NCBI GenBank assembly: GCA_030374765.1
Contig: JARGXX010000079.1
Location: 1 to 64,000, forward strand
Reading direction: 5' to 3'
Source: Agarophyton chilense
Lineage: Eukaryota > Rhodophyta > Florideophyceae > Gracilariales > Gracilariaceae
DNA: 64,000 nucleotides
Part shown: positions 43,194-53,340 of the stretch, piece by piece
How positions within the stretch are numbered: position 1 is the stretch's first letter
Layout: each line of letters opens with the position of its first letter
Notes under the pieces: model-generated
Told to the model about the DNA's origin: nothing
What the model saw: only the letters and a program-made list of their open reading frames with translations
The model's database searches: none
Made by a program: the position numbers and the translations under genes

Positions 43194-43629
43194 TTCGAGG
43201 AGGGGGTGGGCAAGAATTCGCAGGCGAGATGTGCGGCGCTGGTGGGTGGCTAGAACTCGTACAGCGAAAGAACTGTGGCGCCAACTGAGGACGCAAGCGT
43301 GAGTGATTTTATCGAGCGCTTGCAGATCCTCTCGCGAAATCACGCGCATCTCGCACCTCGCCGCCTCTGCCATATCTGTCAGGGCGTGACTCGTGTGCAC
43401 GTGTAGCCACGGCGATATGCCACGTGCGTGATTGTGGTTGGTGGATCTGCGAGCTCGGCTCAGCTCTCTACGCTTCCCGGATGTGTTTGCTTCGATGCTG
43501 GTGGCGCTAGGATGCAGCTACTGAATTCCAGCTTCAGTCTGCTCTTGTCCCACGGCTCAACGGAGCCGTAACAGTTTGAACACCACCTCTTCGGGCGATT
43601 GCCGGTAGTTCCGTCACTTCGCGATCAAA
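43194..43629. other. Divergent promoter region, PsbW-like / carrier
   Basis: 436 bp between two divergent ATGs, GC-rich on the PsbW-like side. CACGTG cores occur at 43397 and 43420. No gene supported. Confidence 0.5.
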
Positions 43630-44703
43630 ATGGGGCGCGATGGATTCGATGATTGGCGCATGAAAGTCGCGGCTGCGACTGCTGCCGTGCAGCTCACGTT
43701 TCAGGAAAAGATGCTTGCTGGAGCCATTGCGAGGGGCGTGGCGCAGACCATTCTGCATCCGGTTGATGTGATGCGTACCCGCCTGCAGGCGCGAAATATA
43801 AACACTCCCTGGAGGCCTTCTGTCTTTGTCAAGGGTGTAATTCCACAAATCGTCCTCGCCATCCCAGCTGGCGCGCTCCAATTCTTGGCGTTTGAAAGCG
43901 CAAAGGAAAAGTTACAAACTTTAATACCGGACGAGAATCTTTCGCAAACGCGTATCTTGCTCGCAGGTGCCGCTGGTGCTCTGGTTGCCGCCACGTGCCG
44001 TATTCCGCAAGAGGTCTTGAAACAACCGCTTCAGGCCGAGATTTACCCTAATGTATTTGTCGCCCTAAGAGAAACTGTCGGCAAGTCGGGAATCGGTGCA
44101 CTTTACAAGGGCTCTGTTGCCACCATCTCCAGGGATATCCCATGGAACGCGCTATCTTTCATGTTCCACGGCCAGGGCAAAAAGCTTTTCAAGTCTTGGA
44201 AGGGACGTGAACCAGCAAATGATGAAAACCTCGCCGTTGCCGGCGTCGCTGGTGCCCTCGCGGCCATCTTACTTACACCCATTGACGTCGTGAAGACGCG
44301 CATCATGACGCAAAGAGTTGGATCCACTGCTTACTCAGGAGTCATTGGCACTTTGCAAAAAATTGTTAGGGAAGAGGGAGCCGCTACTTTGATGAAGGGT
44401 GTCATTCCTAGAATTGTCTTCCTTGCTCCTCTAGCCGGAATTACTTTCTCTGTATACGAGGCTGTCGCTGCCAACATTAAGAAGAGGAAGAGTATTATTG
44501 AACCTATTGCATTCAATTCTTTGCAGGATGCGTTCATCACACACTTGCAACCTGGTGTGAATGAAAAACCCCGTTCATTAACCTTGGCATTACGGTTTTC
44601 AAAATCGAGTGTTAGATTGGCGTCAGCCAACACTCATTCGTGTGGAAGCAGTCTTGGTGATTACGATTCCCCATCCCCGTTTGTCTTTTCTTTATCTGCA
44701 TAG
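43630..44703 (+). CDS. Mitochondrial carrier family protein, S-adenosylmethionine carrier-like
   Basis: 357 residues with three repeats of about 95 residues. Each has a carrier signature: HPVDVMRTRLQ near 43-53, IPQEVLKQPLQ near 124-134, and TPIDVVKTRIM near 216-226, followed by G-x-x-L/F-KG segments (FVKGVIPQI, LYKGSVATI, LMKGVIPRI). The family exchanges metabolites across the mitochondrial or plastid inner membrane. The second signature, with Glu after Pro and VLKQ, is the form I associate with SAM carriers, so SAM/SAH exchange is the best guess. The usual Arg after KQ is Pro here, so specificity is uncertain. The last 55 residues are unlike the family and may be a lineage-specific tail. 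The ATG at 43630 is the first in frame. Confidence 0.82.
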   Translation: MGRDGFDDWRMKVAAATAAVQLTFQEKMLAGAIARGVAQTILHPVDVMRTRLQARNINTPWRPSVFVKGVIPQIVLAIPAGALQFLAFESAKEKLQTLIPDENLSQTRILLAGAAGALVAATCRIPQEVLKQPLQAEIYPNVFVALRETVGKSGIGALYKGSVATISRDIPWNALSFMFHGQGKKLFKSWKGREPANDENLAVAGVAGALAAILLTPIDVVKTRIMTQRVGSTAYSGVIGTLQKIVREEGAATLMKGVIPRIVFLAPLAGITFSVYEAVAANIKKRKSIIEPIAFNSLQDAFITHLQPGVNEKPRSLTLALRFSKSSVRLASANTHSCGSSLGDYDSPSPFVFSLSA

Positions 44704-45209
44704 CCGTCTCTGATTCCGATTTCTTGTGCCACCATCTCTCTTCAGTTATAGTTTATACGGCAGATCTATTTTGGCTCGCCTAGTCATAGACTAAGAGAGC
44801 ACTCTCTATTTCCATTCTTGCGGCGTTGAGAAATACCGAACGTGGAAAGATAGAATTGCGGATACTCATTTTACTTGAAAGTGAAGTCCCCAATTTAGAT
44901 AAACGCGTTGATATCTGACGCATGTTCAATGTCTAGGTTGTGCCAATCGAAATTTGTCAGCCCCGTTGCTTTATTTTTAAGGTAATGAGGCATTCAGAAC
45001 TGGGTCTGAGTGCGGAATCCCGCGAAATAATAACGAGTACACTGCGAAGTGCGACACTGCACAAATTCTCTCATGTCTATGTTCCAAAAATAAGGGTGCT
45101 AAGTAAGAGTGCTCGAGGGCTGATACTCATGGCAATGCGTCGCCGAACAATCAAAAATGCGCCACCCTTTGCTTCGAGTATGAAAATCGAAGTCAGACCA
45201 AGGTAACAC
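44704..45209. other. Convergent intergenic region
   Basis: 506 bp between the carrier (+) and glutaredoxin-MsrA (-) stop codons. AT-richer, consistent with two 3' flanks. I see no gene. Confidence 0.5.
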
Positions 45210-46556
45210 TCATCCATAGCAACGAATGGTGGCCGTCGAGCCTTTCTCAGCACTCTGCCCCTTCTTTTCAAGGTATCTTTGATGATACTCTTCCGCTGAA
45301 CAGTAATTCTTAATCGCCGCCACATCTGTCACTACCTCCTTTGTGTGCCTCCCCGAAGCCTCCGAAATCCACTGCCGGACGTCCTCGGCCTGATTTTCAT
45401 CAGAAAAATATATGGCACTCCTGTATTGCGTACCAACATCATTCCCCTGCTTGTTTAAGGAAGTGGGGTCATGACGCGACTCCCAAACTTTCAAGAGGTC
45501 ATTCAAAGTCACAACAGATGGATCGTACCACACGCGAACGACCTCTGCCGCACCTGTAGCGCCAGTGCAAATGGCGTCGTAGGTAACTCGTGCCATCTTT
45601 CCGTTGGAATAACCGACCTCAGTCTTCAAAACACCGGCAACGCGTTGGAAGGCCAATTCAACGCCCCAGAAGCAACCAGCTCCAAAGACGATCTGCTTCG
45701 TTTCTGCCGTTTGTCTTTCTTCGTTTTCCACAATCGCAGATTGGACAGTGTCAGTTTCTGCTTCTTCTTCCGCGGCGAGGACCTCCGTTGTAGCCCGGGA
45801 CGCAACAGAAGTGACCGCACTGGCGAGCATTGGAACAAGCTCATTGCGAGCATCAAGACCTTGCACATCATCGCAACCACCAACGTGCTTGCCGCCGATG
45901 AAGATGTTGGGCACGGTTCGTTGTCCAGTCTTCTGCAACAAGTACTGTTGCATGGCATTGCCTTCGGCGCCCATTTCATCCATTTCAAATGCCTTCATCG
46001 GCATCAAACCCTCGACAGCGGCGACACGCTCTTCCAAAAGGTCCTTGGCTTGGACACAAAACGGACAATATGACTTGCTAAAAACCATAACTGCGTTCTC
46101 CTTAATTGCGTTCTCAACAGCTTCCTCGGGGCTTCTTGGCTTCGGCTTGGATTGAGCGACTTGTGGGGGAAATTGATGAGCAAGTTTCTGTGGGGCTTGG
46201 GTCAGCATTTGCACAAGGACGCCACGACGCGCAAAAGCTGCAATGTCATCACCGCCCCCAACTGTGGAACCACCGATGAACACGTTTGGTACTGTGTATC
46301 GGCCAGTAATTTGGGCGAGATAATTCTGAACTTGAGAGCCTAGATATCCCATTCTGTCCAATTCAAAAATCTTGGGTGTTGGTGGGTTGCCAATCTTGTT
46401 CAGAGCGGAGCGAATGTCGGATTTGGCAGATCCACAATACGGACAATATGTCTTGCTGAAGATTACCACTGGATTAGTTTGAATCGCCTCATCGACCAAT
46501 GTTGTAGCTTTGGATTTTCCATTTTGAACTGCGGTCTTCTTTGCCACGTTACCCAT
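45210..46556 (-). CDS. Glutaredoxin-glutaredoxin-methionine sulfoxide reductase A fusion
   Basis: 448 residues from the first true ATG (46556). Domain 1 (about 15-112) is a dithiol glutaredoxin with CPYC at 38-41, TVPNVFIGG and GGGDD. Domain 2 (about 143-245) is a second one with CPFC at 164-167, TVPNIFIGG and GGCDD. A short acidic linker leads to MsrA (about 286-440) with catalytic GCFWG at 294-298, AEVVRVWYDP, HDPTSLNKQGND and GTQYRS, EEYHQ, and a late Cys in IRCYG that could resolve the disulfide. MsrA reduces methionine-S-sulfoxide; glutaredoxin uses glutathione. Fusion suggests self-contained GSH-driven recycling of MsrA. The His residues usual before AEVV (TGHTGHAEVV) are replaced (TGATGAAEVV). 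No transit peptide is evident, so it is probably cytosolic. Confidence 0.92.
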   Translation of the reverse strand: MGNVAKKTAVQNGKSKATTLVDEAIQTNPVVIFSKTYCPYCGSAKSDIRSALNKIGNPPTPKIFELDRMGYLGSQVQNYLAQITGRYTVPNVFIGGSTVGGGDDIAAFARRGVLVQMLTQAPQKLAHQFPPQVAQSKPKPRSPEEAVENAIKENAVMVFSKSYCPFCVQAKDLLEERVAAVEGLMPMKAFEMDEMGAEGNAMQQYLLQKTGQRTVPNIFIGGKHVGGCDDVQGLDARNELVPMLASAVTSVASRATTEVLAAEEEAETDTVQSAIVENEERQTAETKQIVFGAGCFWGVELAFQRVAGVLKTEVGYSNGKMARVTYDAICTGATGAAEVVRVWYDPSVVTLNDLLKVWESRHDPTSLNKQGNDVGTQYRSAIYFSDENQAEDVRQWISEASGRHTKEVVTDVAAIKNYCSAEEYHQRYLEKKGQSAEKGSTATIRCYG

Positions 46557-48149
46557 GGTGTGCAGCACAATTGGCAGGCAGGAAACCCTGGAATGGAGAA
46601 ACGTCGAGGACTGAGCGCTGAGCGTAGACTGCACGATGGGGAACTCGACGTACTGCGCACTCTTTTAAGTAGAACCGAAAGTGGGCACCATCATTTCCAC
46701 TGAGAAAAAAGGGCACTCCGTGTGGAGAAGGCAGAGAAATTGGTGATGTGCTTTCGGTGTATGCAGCGGTGATGCATTGGTGGTGAAAGTAAAACGTCAC
46801 TGTGATGCGAATTTTAAACTGCAAAAAAGGCACAGCGAATTGTGATCAGGCGTGGGGCGCTGTGATTGGACCGGTGAGCGGAGGCGGCGAACAGGCAACC
46901 GGTGTGCACACACGTTGCGAAATCAAAGGTGTAGGTTGGTCTTTCTATTGCGGTATGTGGACTTGCCACGTATTCCACATGTACAGGAGGTGGGGGCCCG
47001 CTATAGGGTAAAACGCTGGGCTTTCTCTCCCAACTTCCCCCCGGTACATGTACGCTTGATTGATAGGGTACGCTGGTGAACCCAAAAAGCCTTGTTGACA
47101 CGCGGGACGCCGCCAACGCGACCCGCTCCCATGGGGTTGGGCTATTTGAGGCTGCCAGACCTTGTGACATGAATTCACTCTTGTCTTCTGGAAACTTCGT
47201 TGCAGCTTGGTGTGCTGCAGTGGCGCAGTGGTGAATTGCGGAGGGCCGATTTCATATGTTCAAAAATTTGCTTTACTCTGAACGCGTGGTAAAGACATTG
47301 CTTCAAATACCAGTTCTGTTCGCAGTCCAATCCGTCCTCGACAAAGCAAAGCTTGTGCTTTGCTGACCGTGTTCCCAGCGGCGAATTCCAGGACAAATCG
47401 AAGTGCTGGCTTTCTAAAACGCCACATGAGTGCACTTTGACACTCGTTTGAAAGTGTCTCGTGCAAGAACCAAGAGAGTTCTTGCACAAGCATCTGATCC
47501 ATGGATGTATCTGAGACAGTTGCTCGTTTTCTGAGATGCTATCAACGCGGGACGCCAATGTAATACGAGAGCAGTATCGTGTACAAAACTCAGCGTGAAC
47601 GTGAACAAATCATCTGCTTGGGCCACGACACCCACGCAGCCATGTACCTTCGCAGAGTGTGTAACCGTGAAGCAATGTACGTGAAGCAATGTACGCTTGT
47701 TCTTCTTCACAGGTTGCTCGTTGTGATAGTTTTGCGTAGTCGTCGTGCATGTGTGGTTAAAGTTGCTAACGAAGACGAAATGATAGTTCAAAAAAAAACG
47801 GCTCTCCTACTTGTCGCCCACATGTTTTCTCTCCACTTGAGAGCTGCCTGAACACTGTGTTGACCCCGCTTTCTGCATCACCATAGTGAAGATCACGACG
47901 ACTGCGCGACGTTTCGTGTGGGCTCGGAAACGCAACCGCCACTAGATACTGTATCTCTTCCAAGTGCAAAGCAAAATCATTTTGAATTCTGTGTGGCTTC
48001 ACGCTGCTGAATCGCGGCACATGCATGCATCCGAATCCATTTGCCGCTCCGCAGCCGCATCTATCCCCATCATCCATCCGCTCCCTTTTCCTTTATTTCT
48101 TGGCTCTGCTCCCGGCTCGCGCAATCTCAGACCACCACTCAACCCCACA
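46557..48149. other. Divergent region with coding-like relic
   Basis: 1.6 kb between the Grx-MsrA and bromodomain genes. The minus strand at 47175-47558 is open for 127 codons without an ATG, and a second minus frame is open at 47260-47502; both look partly coding-like, with no family recognised. A perfect 10-bp hairpin lies at 47461-47487. Confidence 0.5.
47461..47487. other. Perfect 10-bp hairpin
   Basis: GTGCAAGAAC and GTTCTTGCAC arms are separated by a 7-nt loop. Not close to the end of either flanking gene, so a terminator role is unlikely. Function unknown. Confidence 0.6.
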
Positions 48150-50420
48150 ATGTCTTCATCATCACAGACTCCCACACAAACTCCCACCCAAATATTTGCA
48201 CAACTGATGGCAACCGGAGCAATAGACCGTTTCCGTAAATCTCTAGAAAAGCTTATTCAACCGCTTTCACAAGCCCGCCATCAATCCATCTCGAATGCAA
48301 CCAAATCTTTTCTTCACGGCTTGGTTTCAGTAGAAGACATCATCTCCAATCCTAAGAAGCTTTTGCAACACGCTAAAGACGCAACCATGACATCTGCGAG
48401 GGAAGATGTAGTGAAAGATGTGCAGCAGACTGCCGTCTCAGAGGCTGCTGTCGAGTTACGACGAACACTGAGAAAAGCCTTTGACGCCATCATCGAACCG
48501 CCTAAAGAACAACCTAAACCGGAGCCACAGTCCACTCGAATAACACAACCTCAAAAACAGGCTACAAACAAAGCACCGCCTGAAATTGGAAAAGCACTGT
48601 CTCCACCAAATGGACAGCTTCCCAATCCCAATGGTGGACAGGAAAACAGTTCTGAAGCTCTTGACCAGACGCCATCACCACTCAGAGGAAAAGCTCAAGC
48701 CAACGATCAAAGCGCTCAGCGATCAACGCAAGGTTCTCAAAATTCAGAGTTTGCCAACGGAATCAATGCATTTAAGCCTTCTGCAAGTGGAAAAACCCCA
48801 CCGAAAACTAAGCCTATCTCAAGCATACAAACCATTCCAACGGACTTGTTCCAGACGGCCCACAACATTCTCGAGTTGAAGTCTAAAAAAAAAGAAGGCG
48901 ACAGTTCTCTTGCGGAAAAGGAGAATAGGAAAAACGAGCCCACCGAAACCCAAGCAGCTTCACTCGAGCTTTCGTCCCCCAAACCGAATACTCTTCAATG
49001 TCTGGCTTCACAAGACCGGCCGGCATCAGAATCTCCAAAGAACCCTCCAGAAGCACCATCAAGAGCCGTTGATTTCCCATACTCGGAGGACGGGTTGCTC
49101 AAGGAAGACAAGAAGGAGGCAGTTGAAGGTGAAAACTCGCACGTCGAGAGCGTCGACAAAAGCTGCTCTCCAATGCCACAGACGTCTTCTGCAAATGAAT
49201 TGGGGCATGCATGTGAAACCGCAAAAATGCGAAGGAGATCACAAGAAGTTGCGGATGACCCAAAGCGCAAAGCTAGGGGTGGTGGCATGTCTGAGAAGGA
49301 TCCTGATGCTGAAACACCGAGAAGTTCGAAGAAACGAGTTCGTAAACCTCGGAAGTCTTCTGATATGCCTGTGGCTGATGAAATTCCGACTCCCAAACGT
49401 CGGAGAAAATCACAAGCGCAACTGGATAGTAATATCGAAGTTGAAGAGGGCTCAAAAGCTAGCAGGAAACGAGGTCGGAGAGAAATTGAATCTGATCTTA
49501 GCGGAAGACCACGGAAGGCTCACAAAAAGAGTCCCATAGCGGCGAGCAAGGGTAGCGAGCGTATTACAGAAAAACGAACTGGGAGAAAGAGAGGAAAAGG
49601 CTATAAACCAGTGCTTAACCCTGCCGTGGCAGTTTTGATCGATCCTCAGAATCCAAATCGTCCAAGAAGATATGGCATGTCGAATCCTTCTTGTGTTCCG
49701 AAAGATTATGAAGCGCAAGTTCAAGTTCTTGAAATCTTGGAAAATTTGCTCGAGAATGACTGCGCTTCTTCGTTCGCAGAGCCTGTAGACCTTGGCGATG
49801 AGGGCCAGTCCTCGTATTTGCAGGTGATCAAAAATCCAATGGACCTTGGCACCATTGTTAATCGTTTGAAAGAAGGCACATCACAACTAGGGCACTTCAG
49901 AACCGTTAATGAAGTTCTTGCGGATATTGAACTGGTGTGGTGGAATTGTGCGCAATTCAACGGGAGCTTCGATCCTGTCGTAGAAGATATGGCTCGATGC
50001 AGGGTGAAGCTATCTCTGAGCTTTGAGTGTTTAGCTATTGGTTGCGACACAGCAACAATCCAGCAAGGGCGTTCACAGACACAAGAAAAGAACAATGGGG
50101 TGAAAGGCAAAGCGCGTGCAGAAAGATCAAAGCATCCTGAAGCCGCAAGCAAGACCGCGCGAGAAGAGAAAGTGAAGAATGACAGTGAAAATCCGAGAGA
50201 TTTAAACAACGGGCGGTTGCTCGGGAAACAGGGGGTGATATTCAGATACGTTGAAAACGAGGACGGTAAGAAACGAAAGGAATGGTCTCCATGCACTATT
50301 ACAGAGTATGACGCCGCGAGCAGAAGTTACACTATTCTTTGGGAAGACAAGACAGAGACAAGGAACGCTACAATCGGGCCGGGTTGCATTTTCAATATAC
50401 ATAGATTTAGGGCCGATTAA
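48150..50420 (+). CDS. Bromodomain protein with C-terminal Tudor-like domain
   Basis: 756 residues from the ATG at 48150, the start that removes a Pro/His-rich upstream extension. The N-terminal 130 residues are helical; about 150-500 is disordered, Lys/Ser/Pro/Glu-rich with several KKRVRKPRK-type nuclear signals. Residues about 510-625 are a bromodomain with YLQVIKNPMDLGTIVNRL and WWNCAQFNGSFD, the Asn after Phe (near 603) being the usual acetyl-lysine-binding residue. After a basic linker, residues about 685-755 (VIFRYVENEDGKKRKEW, YTILWEDKTETRNATIG) look like a small beta-barrel of Tudor/PWWP type. It most likely reads acetylated histones as part of a chromatin complex; the partner complex cannot be named. 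Confidence 0.85.
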   Translation: MSSSSQTPTQTPTQIFAQLMATGAIDRFRKSLEKLIQPLSQARHQSISNATKSFLHGLVSVEDIISNPKKLLQHAKDATMTSAREDVVKDVQQTAVSEAAVELRRTLRKAFDAIIEPPKEQPKPEPQSTRITQPQKQATNKAPPEIGKALSPPNGQLPNPNGGQENSSEALDQTPSPLRGKAQANDQSAQRSTQGSQNSEFANGINAFKPSASGKTPPKTKPISSIQTIPTDLFQTAHNILELKSKKKEGDSSLAEKENRKNEPTETQAASLELSSPKPNTLQCLASQDRPASESPKNPPEAPSRAVDFPYSEDGLLKEDKKEAVEGENSHVESVDKSCSPMPQTSSANELGHACETAKMRRRSQEVADDPKRKARGGGMSEKDPDAETPRSSKKRVRKPRKSSDMPVADEIPTPKRRRKSQAQLDSNIEVEEGSKASRKRGRREIESDLSGRPRKAHKKSPIAASKGSERITEKRTGRKRGKGYKPVLNPAVAVLIDPQNPNRPRRYGMSNPSCVPKDYEAQVQVLEILENLLENDCASSFAEPVDLGDEGQSSYLQVIKNPMDLGTIVNRLKEGTSQLGHFRTVNEVLADIELVWWNCAQFNGSFDPVVEDMARCRVKLSLSFECLAIGCDTATIQQGRSQTQEKNNGVKGKARAERSKHPEAASKTAREEKVKNDSENPRDLNNGRLLGKQGVIFRYVENEDGKKRKEWSPCTITEYDAASRSYTILWEDKTETRNATIGPGCIFNIHRFRAD

Positions 50421-51879
50421 ATCTTTGCAGCATTCGATAAATATAGGCCCTTGTACTTACAAGCTGTACTATGGAGCATTTGAGTAGAATATCAGATACT
50501 AAAGGTATATTTCCTCGCAATCAACCCACAGTGGCGCCTACCCTGGCAATCTGGGCGGACGTTCATTGAGTACAGATTTCTGCACTGCCATGTCAGTTAT
50601 ATGGTAGTTAGATATCATATGATAAGATCCTGTAGAAATTCTTGTGAATAAGGATACCCCCAAGGCAGCGAGATGACTCGATCGACGTCTCAGCGTTGTC
50701 AGAGATTCTGTTGTAATTTGTGGCGCTCTAACTTTTCTGTTCTGCTGTTCACTTCCAACAAGTGCGGGACTCTCCTTCACTCGTAGACTATCACATACTT
50801 GTGCTTGGATTCGTTTGCAGATTGGAAATCTCTGAAAACAGGCGAGCACAAGACTCGGATTTTGTAGCAAGGATACATCTCCTGCGACAGGATTACAAGC
50901 AAGGATTGGATCCTGTCAAAAGGATTACACTGCGATGCCATCATTCACCCTCGCCCATGGACATCAAGATTGCAATTTATATCCGAAAATCGTTTGCGAA
51001 CCACGGTACAATCGTTGACGATAGTGTTCTTGCGGTTAAACATGCGTTTTGATCAATTTATTGGTTCGAGTAGCACTTTCATATTGTACAGTTGACTTTG
51101 CAGAGTATTCGTTTAAGAAATCAAGAGAATTGCCGCCAGATGAGGTAAATGGAGAGCGCTTGCGATCGAATCATCTTCTTGTTGAAATAGGGGAGCAGGC
51201 AATTTAGAAAGAAACAAATGAAAATAGTAATGACACAATAAGGCAAGAGGGAGCGAAGTTATGGCATTCCTGAAAAAGCAATGACTTTCAAGAGTAGGAC
51301 GTCTATAGTTTCGAGATAGAGATAAAGAATAATGCCTTTATCTCAACTCCTTGGAAGTTAATTTCGAGTGTATCTGCTTCCCAAACTTCCTTAGTCGTGG
51401 CGTCGCTCTTGGAGCATTGCTTTGTCGCTCCGAGATCAAGCTTTAGTAATCGAGATATTTATTTGTCATGGGACAATGGTCGACCATGATCGTAGACAGG
51501 GTACGGAGCAACATCATACTGCTTTGTGCTCTCTAGATATATTAACAGCTTGTGGGTTTTGAGCTTCGAGATCATTCCCCTTGCCATGTTCTATCGATAC
51601 TTTCATAGACTGTATCGAGGACATGGCTTTTTGATTTCATTGAATCCTTCTTTGTAGAGAACCCAAAACCTATGCGTTGAAGTCTTGTTTCACCTTAAAT
51701 GACTCCCATTCAAAATGTAACTTTAAATCACCTACCAGACAGTGATAGCCAAGCCGACGTCGAGTTTCTTGTGACACCAACAGGAAGTAAGTTCGATAGC
51801 AGGAGTGCTTCTCTGCTTTCGCACGACTCAAAACTGATAAGACCGTTTAGAAAAACGAAACTGAAGACATGCACGACGC
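50421..51879. other. Convergent intergenic region
   Basis: 1.46 kb between the bromodomain and TOE1 stop codons. An ATG frame at 51699-51932 (77 codons) overlaps the TOE1 3' end and contains a good donor-like GTAAGT at 51787. A 12-bp palindrome ATGGTCGACCAT lies at 51476-51487. Neither is sufficient to call a gene. Confidence 0.45.
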
Positions 51880-53340
51880 TTATCCATTCTCCGGCAGGTC
51901 GTGTTTTACTGATGCTTCTTGTATTTCCGTAACTGAGTCGAGGTTGGCAAACTGGCTTTCGGCAAGTAGCAAGGGGGTTTGCTTGTATGGAACAGCTACT
52001 CGATTCATATCTTTCTCAAGTGTTTTCTCATCAAGAGACTCGCGATATGCGGCAAAAATATATCCCGTGCAGAATGCATCCCATCCAGCTGTGTGGGCTT
52101 GACCCTCAACTTTCTTTGAATCGTCATTCTTCTGGGATTGCAAGTTGCTATCCTCTATGGTTTCCTGAGGAAGTCCACTTACAGTCTTTTCACTAGAATT
52201 CTCCGAAGCTTGTACCTCATTATGATTAATAGATTCAGCCAGCCTTTTTCTTTGCTTCTTGTTCATTTTGGAAATCTCACCTTTAAGTTCGGCCTTTTGC
52301 TTTTTTAGGGCTTTTGATTGAACCTTGTGTCTCTTGTAAGCCTCTTTGCCATCTTTTGGAAAAGCCCCGTCCCTTTCCTCCTCCAGAATTTTATACGGAT
52401 CGTGCAAGAATGGGCAACCAATTCCCCTTGGACAGAAACCCCGAAAAGAATAGAGCGCACAGAGCACGTCAGTTGCAGGATATCGACATATATCTGGTGG
52501 ATCTGCATTCTCGTCAGCTGGAAGGCCAATACTATTTTCAACAGTAATGGACTCCGAAAGAACAGACTTAGCAAAAAGGTAAGCCAGAAAACTTGAGCGC
52601 TCTTTAGAGCTTGATGCTATCACCTTGGTGTCCCAAAACCCTACAGGTAGGCACTCTCTGAAAGCTGAAATGAATCCATTCAAAGTTTCTGGAAGTGCGC
52701 CCTGAAATGAAGCGAAAAGAAAAACGAGATCAAATAGACCGTTGTGAACAATTACAGGCACATTGCAATGGCCAATGCGCCACAACAGACCTCTTGGTAG
52801 TTTCCCCCACTTCCAGGGGAGTGACTTTTTTTCGGAAGTTTCTTCAGGCGTTTCAGCGCTGGCTCGATCATACGGAATTCCGGCGGAGAACAGTCGATTG
52901 AAGTCAAATCCGTGCGCAACGAGGAATTCTCCCGAATCTGACTTCATAGAAAACGGTGTCTTGCAGCACATGAGAAAGTCATACGTGGAAACTGAGTACG
53001 GTGTGGGCGAACGCTCCTTGGTATTATTTGATTGCGACTGAGGATGGTCAGAAGGTGCAAGCATGTCGACATCAGAATTGACAACGTCAAACAAAGAAAT
53101 TCCGATGGACAGAATACCGCAGGAATGGGCAAGTTTGCGAAGAGCCGCATACCGCATCTGCATGTTTTCATGTTTAAGAGCTGGATCGGAACCGAGACCA
53201 GAAAATTCGGTGTCGATGGCGACGAAGCCATGACGACTGAGTTTCTTCAGCCGGGCACCAAGGGAGCCGAACCCAGCATCTGTTCCATTGCGGGTGACAT
53301 TGACGACGCGGATGGTACCGATTTGATCACGGGCTCCCAT
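51880..53340 (-). CDS. TOE1: TOE1-type DEDD 3'-5' deadenylase
   Basis: 486 residues. The CAF1/PARN-type nuclease domain is split. FVAIDTEFSGLG (Asp43, Glu45) and VPVIVHNGLFDLVFLF (Asp near 205) lie before a CCCH zinc finger (near 300, GFCPRGIGCPFLHDP) and a Lys-rich nuclear segment; HTAGWDAFCTGY (His and Asp near 415-420) comes after it. This order is that of animal TOE1. All four acidic residues and the His of the DEDDh set are present. TOE1 trims 3' ends of small nuclear RNAs and deadenylates RNA in Cajal bodies; the alga is assumed to use it similarly in snRNA maturation. FANFYR-type RYAALRKLAHSC and ISLFDV also match. The ATG at 53340 begins the frame; it is divergent from TOR. Confidence 0.92.
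   Translation of the reverse strand: MGARDQIGTIRVVNVTRNGTDAGFGSLGARLKKLSRHGFVAIDTEFSGLGSDPALKHENMQMRYAALRKLAHSCGILSIGISLFDVVNSDVDMLAPSDHPQSQSNNTKERSPTPYSVSTYDFLMCCKTPFSMKSDSGEFLVAHGFDFNRLFSAGIPYDRASAETPEETSEKKSLPWKWGKLPRGLLWRIGHCNVPVIVHNGLFDLVFLFASFQGALPETLNGFISAFRECLPVGFWDTKVIASSSKERSSFLAYLFAKSVLSESITVENSIGLPADENADPPDICRYPATDVLCALYSFRGFCPRGIGCPFLHDPYKILEEERDGAFPKDGKEAYKRHKVQSKALKKQKAELKGEISKMNKKQRKRLAESINHNEVQASENSSEKTVSGLPQETIEDSNLQSQKNDDSKKVEGQAHTAGWDAFCTGYIFAAYRESLDEKTLEKDMNRVAVPYKQTPLLLAESQFANLDSVTEIQEASVKHDLPENG

Noticed and set aside
43194..43400. 69-residue N-terminal extension of the PsbW-like protein
   Set aside because: Would place the obvious transit peptide inside the chain; the outermost start is a GTG.
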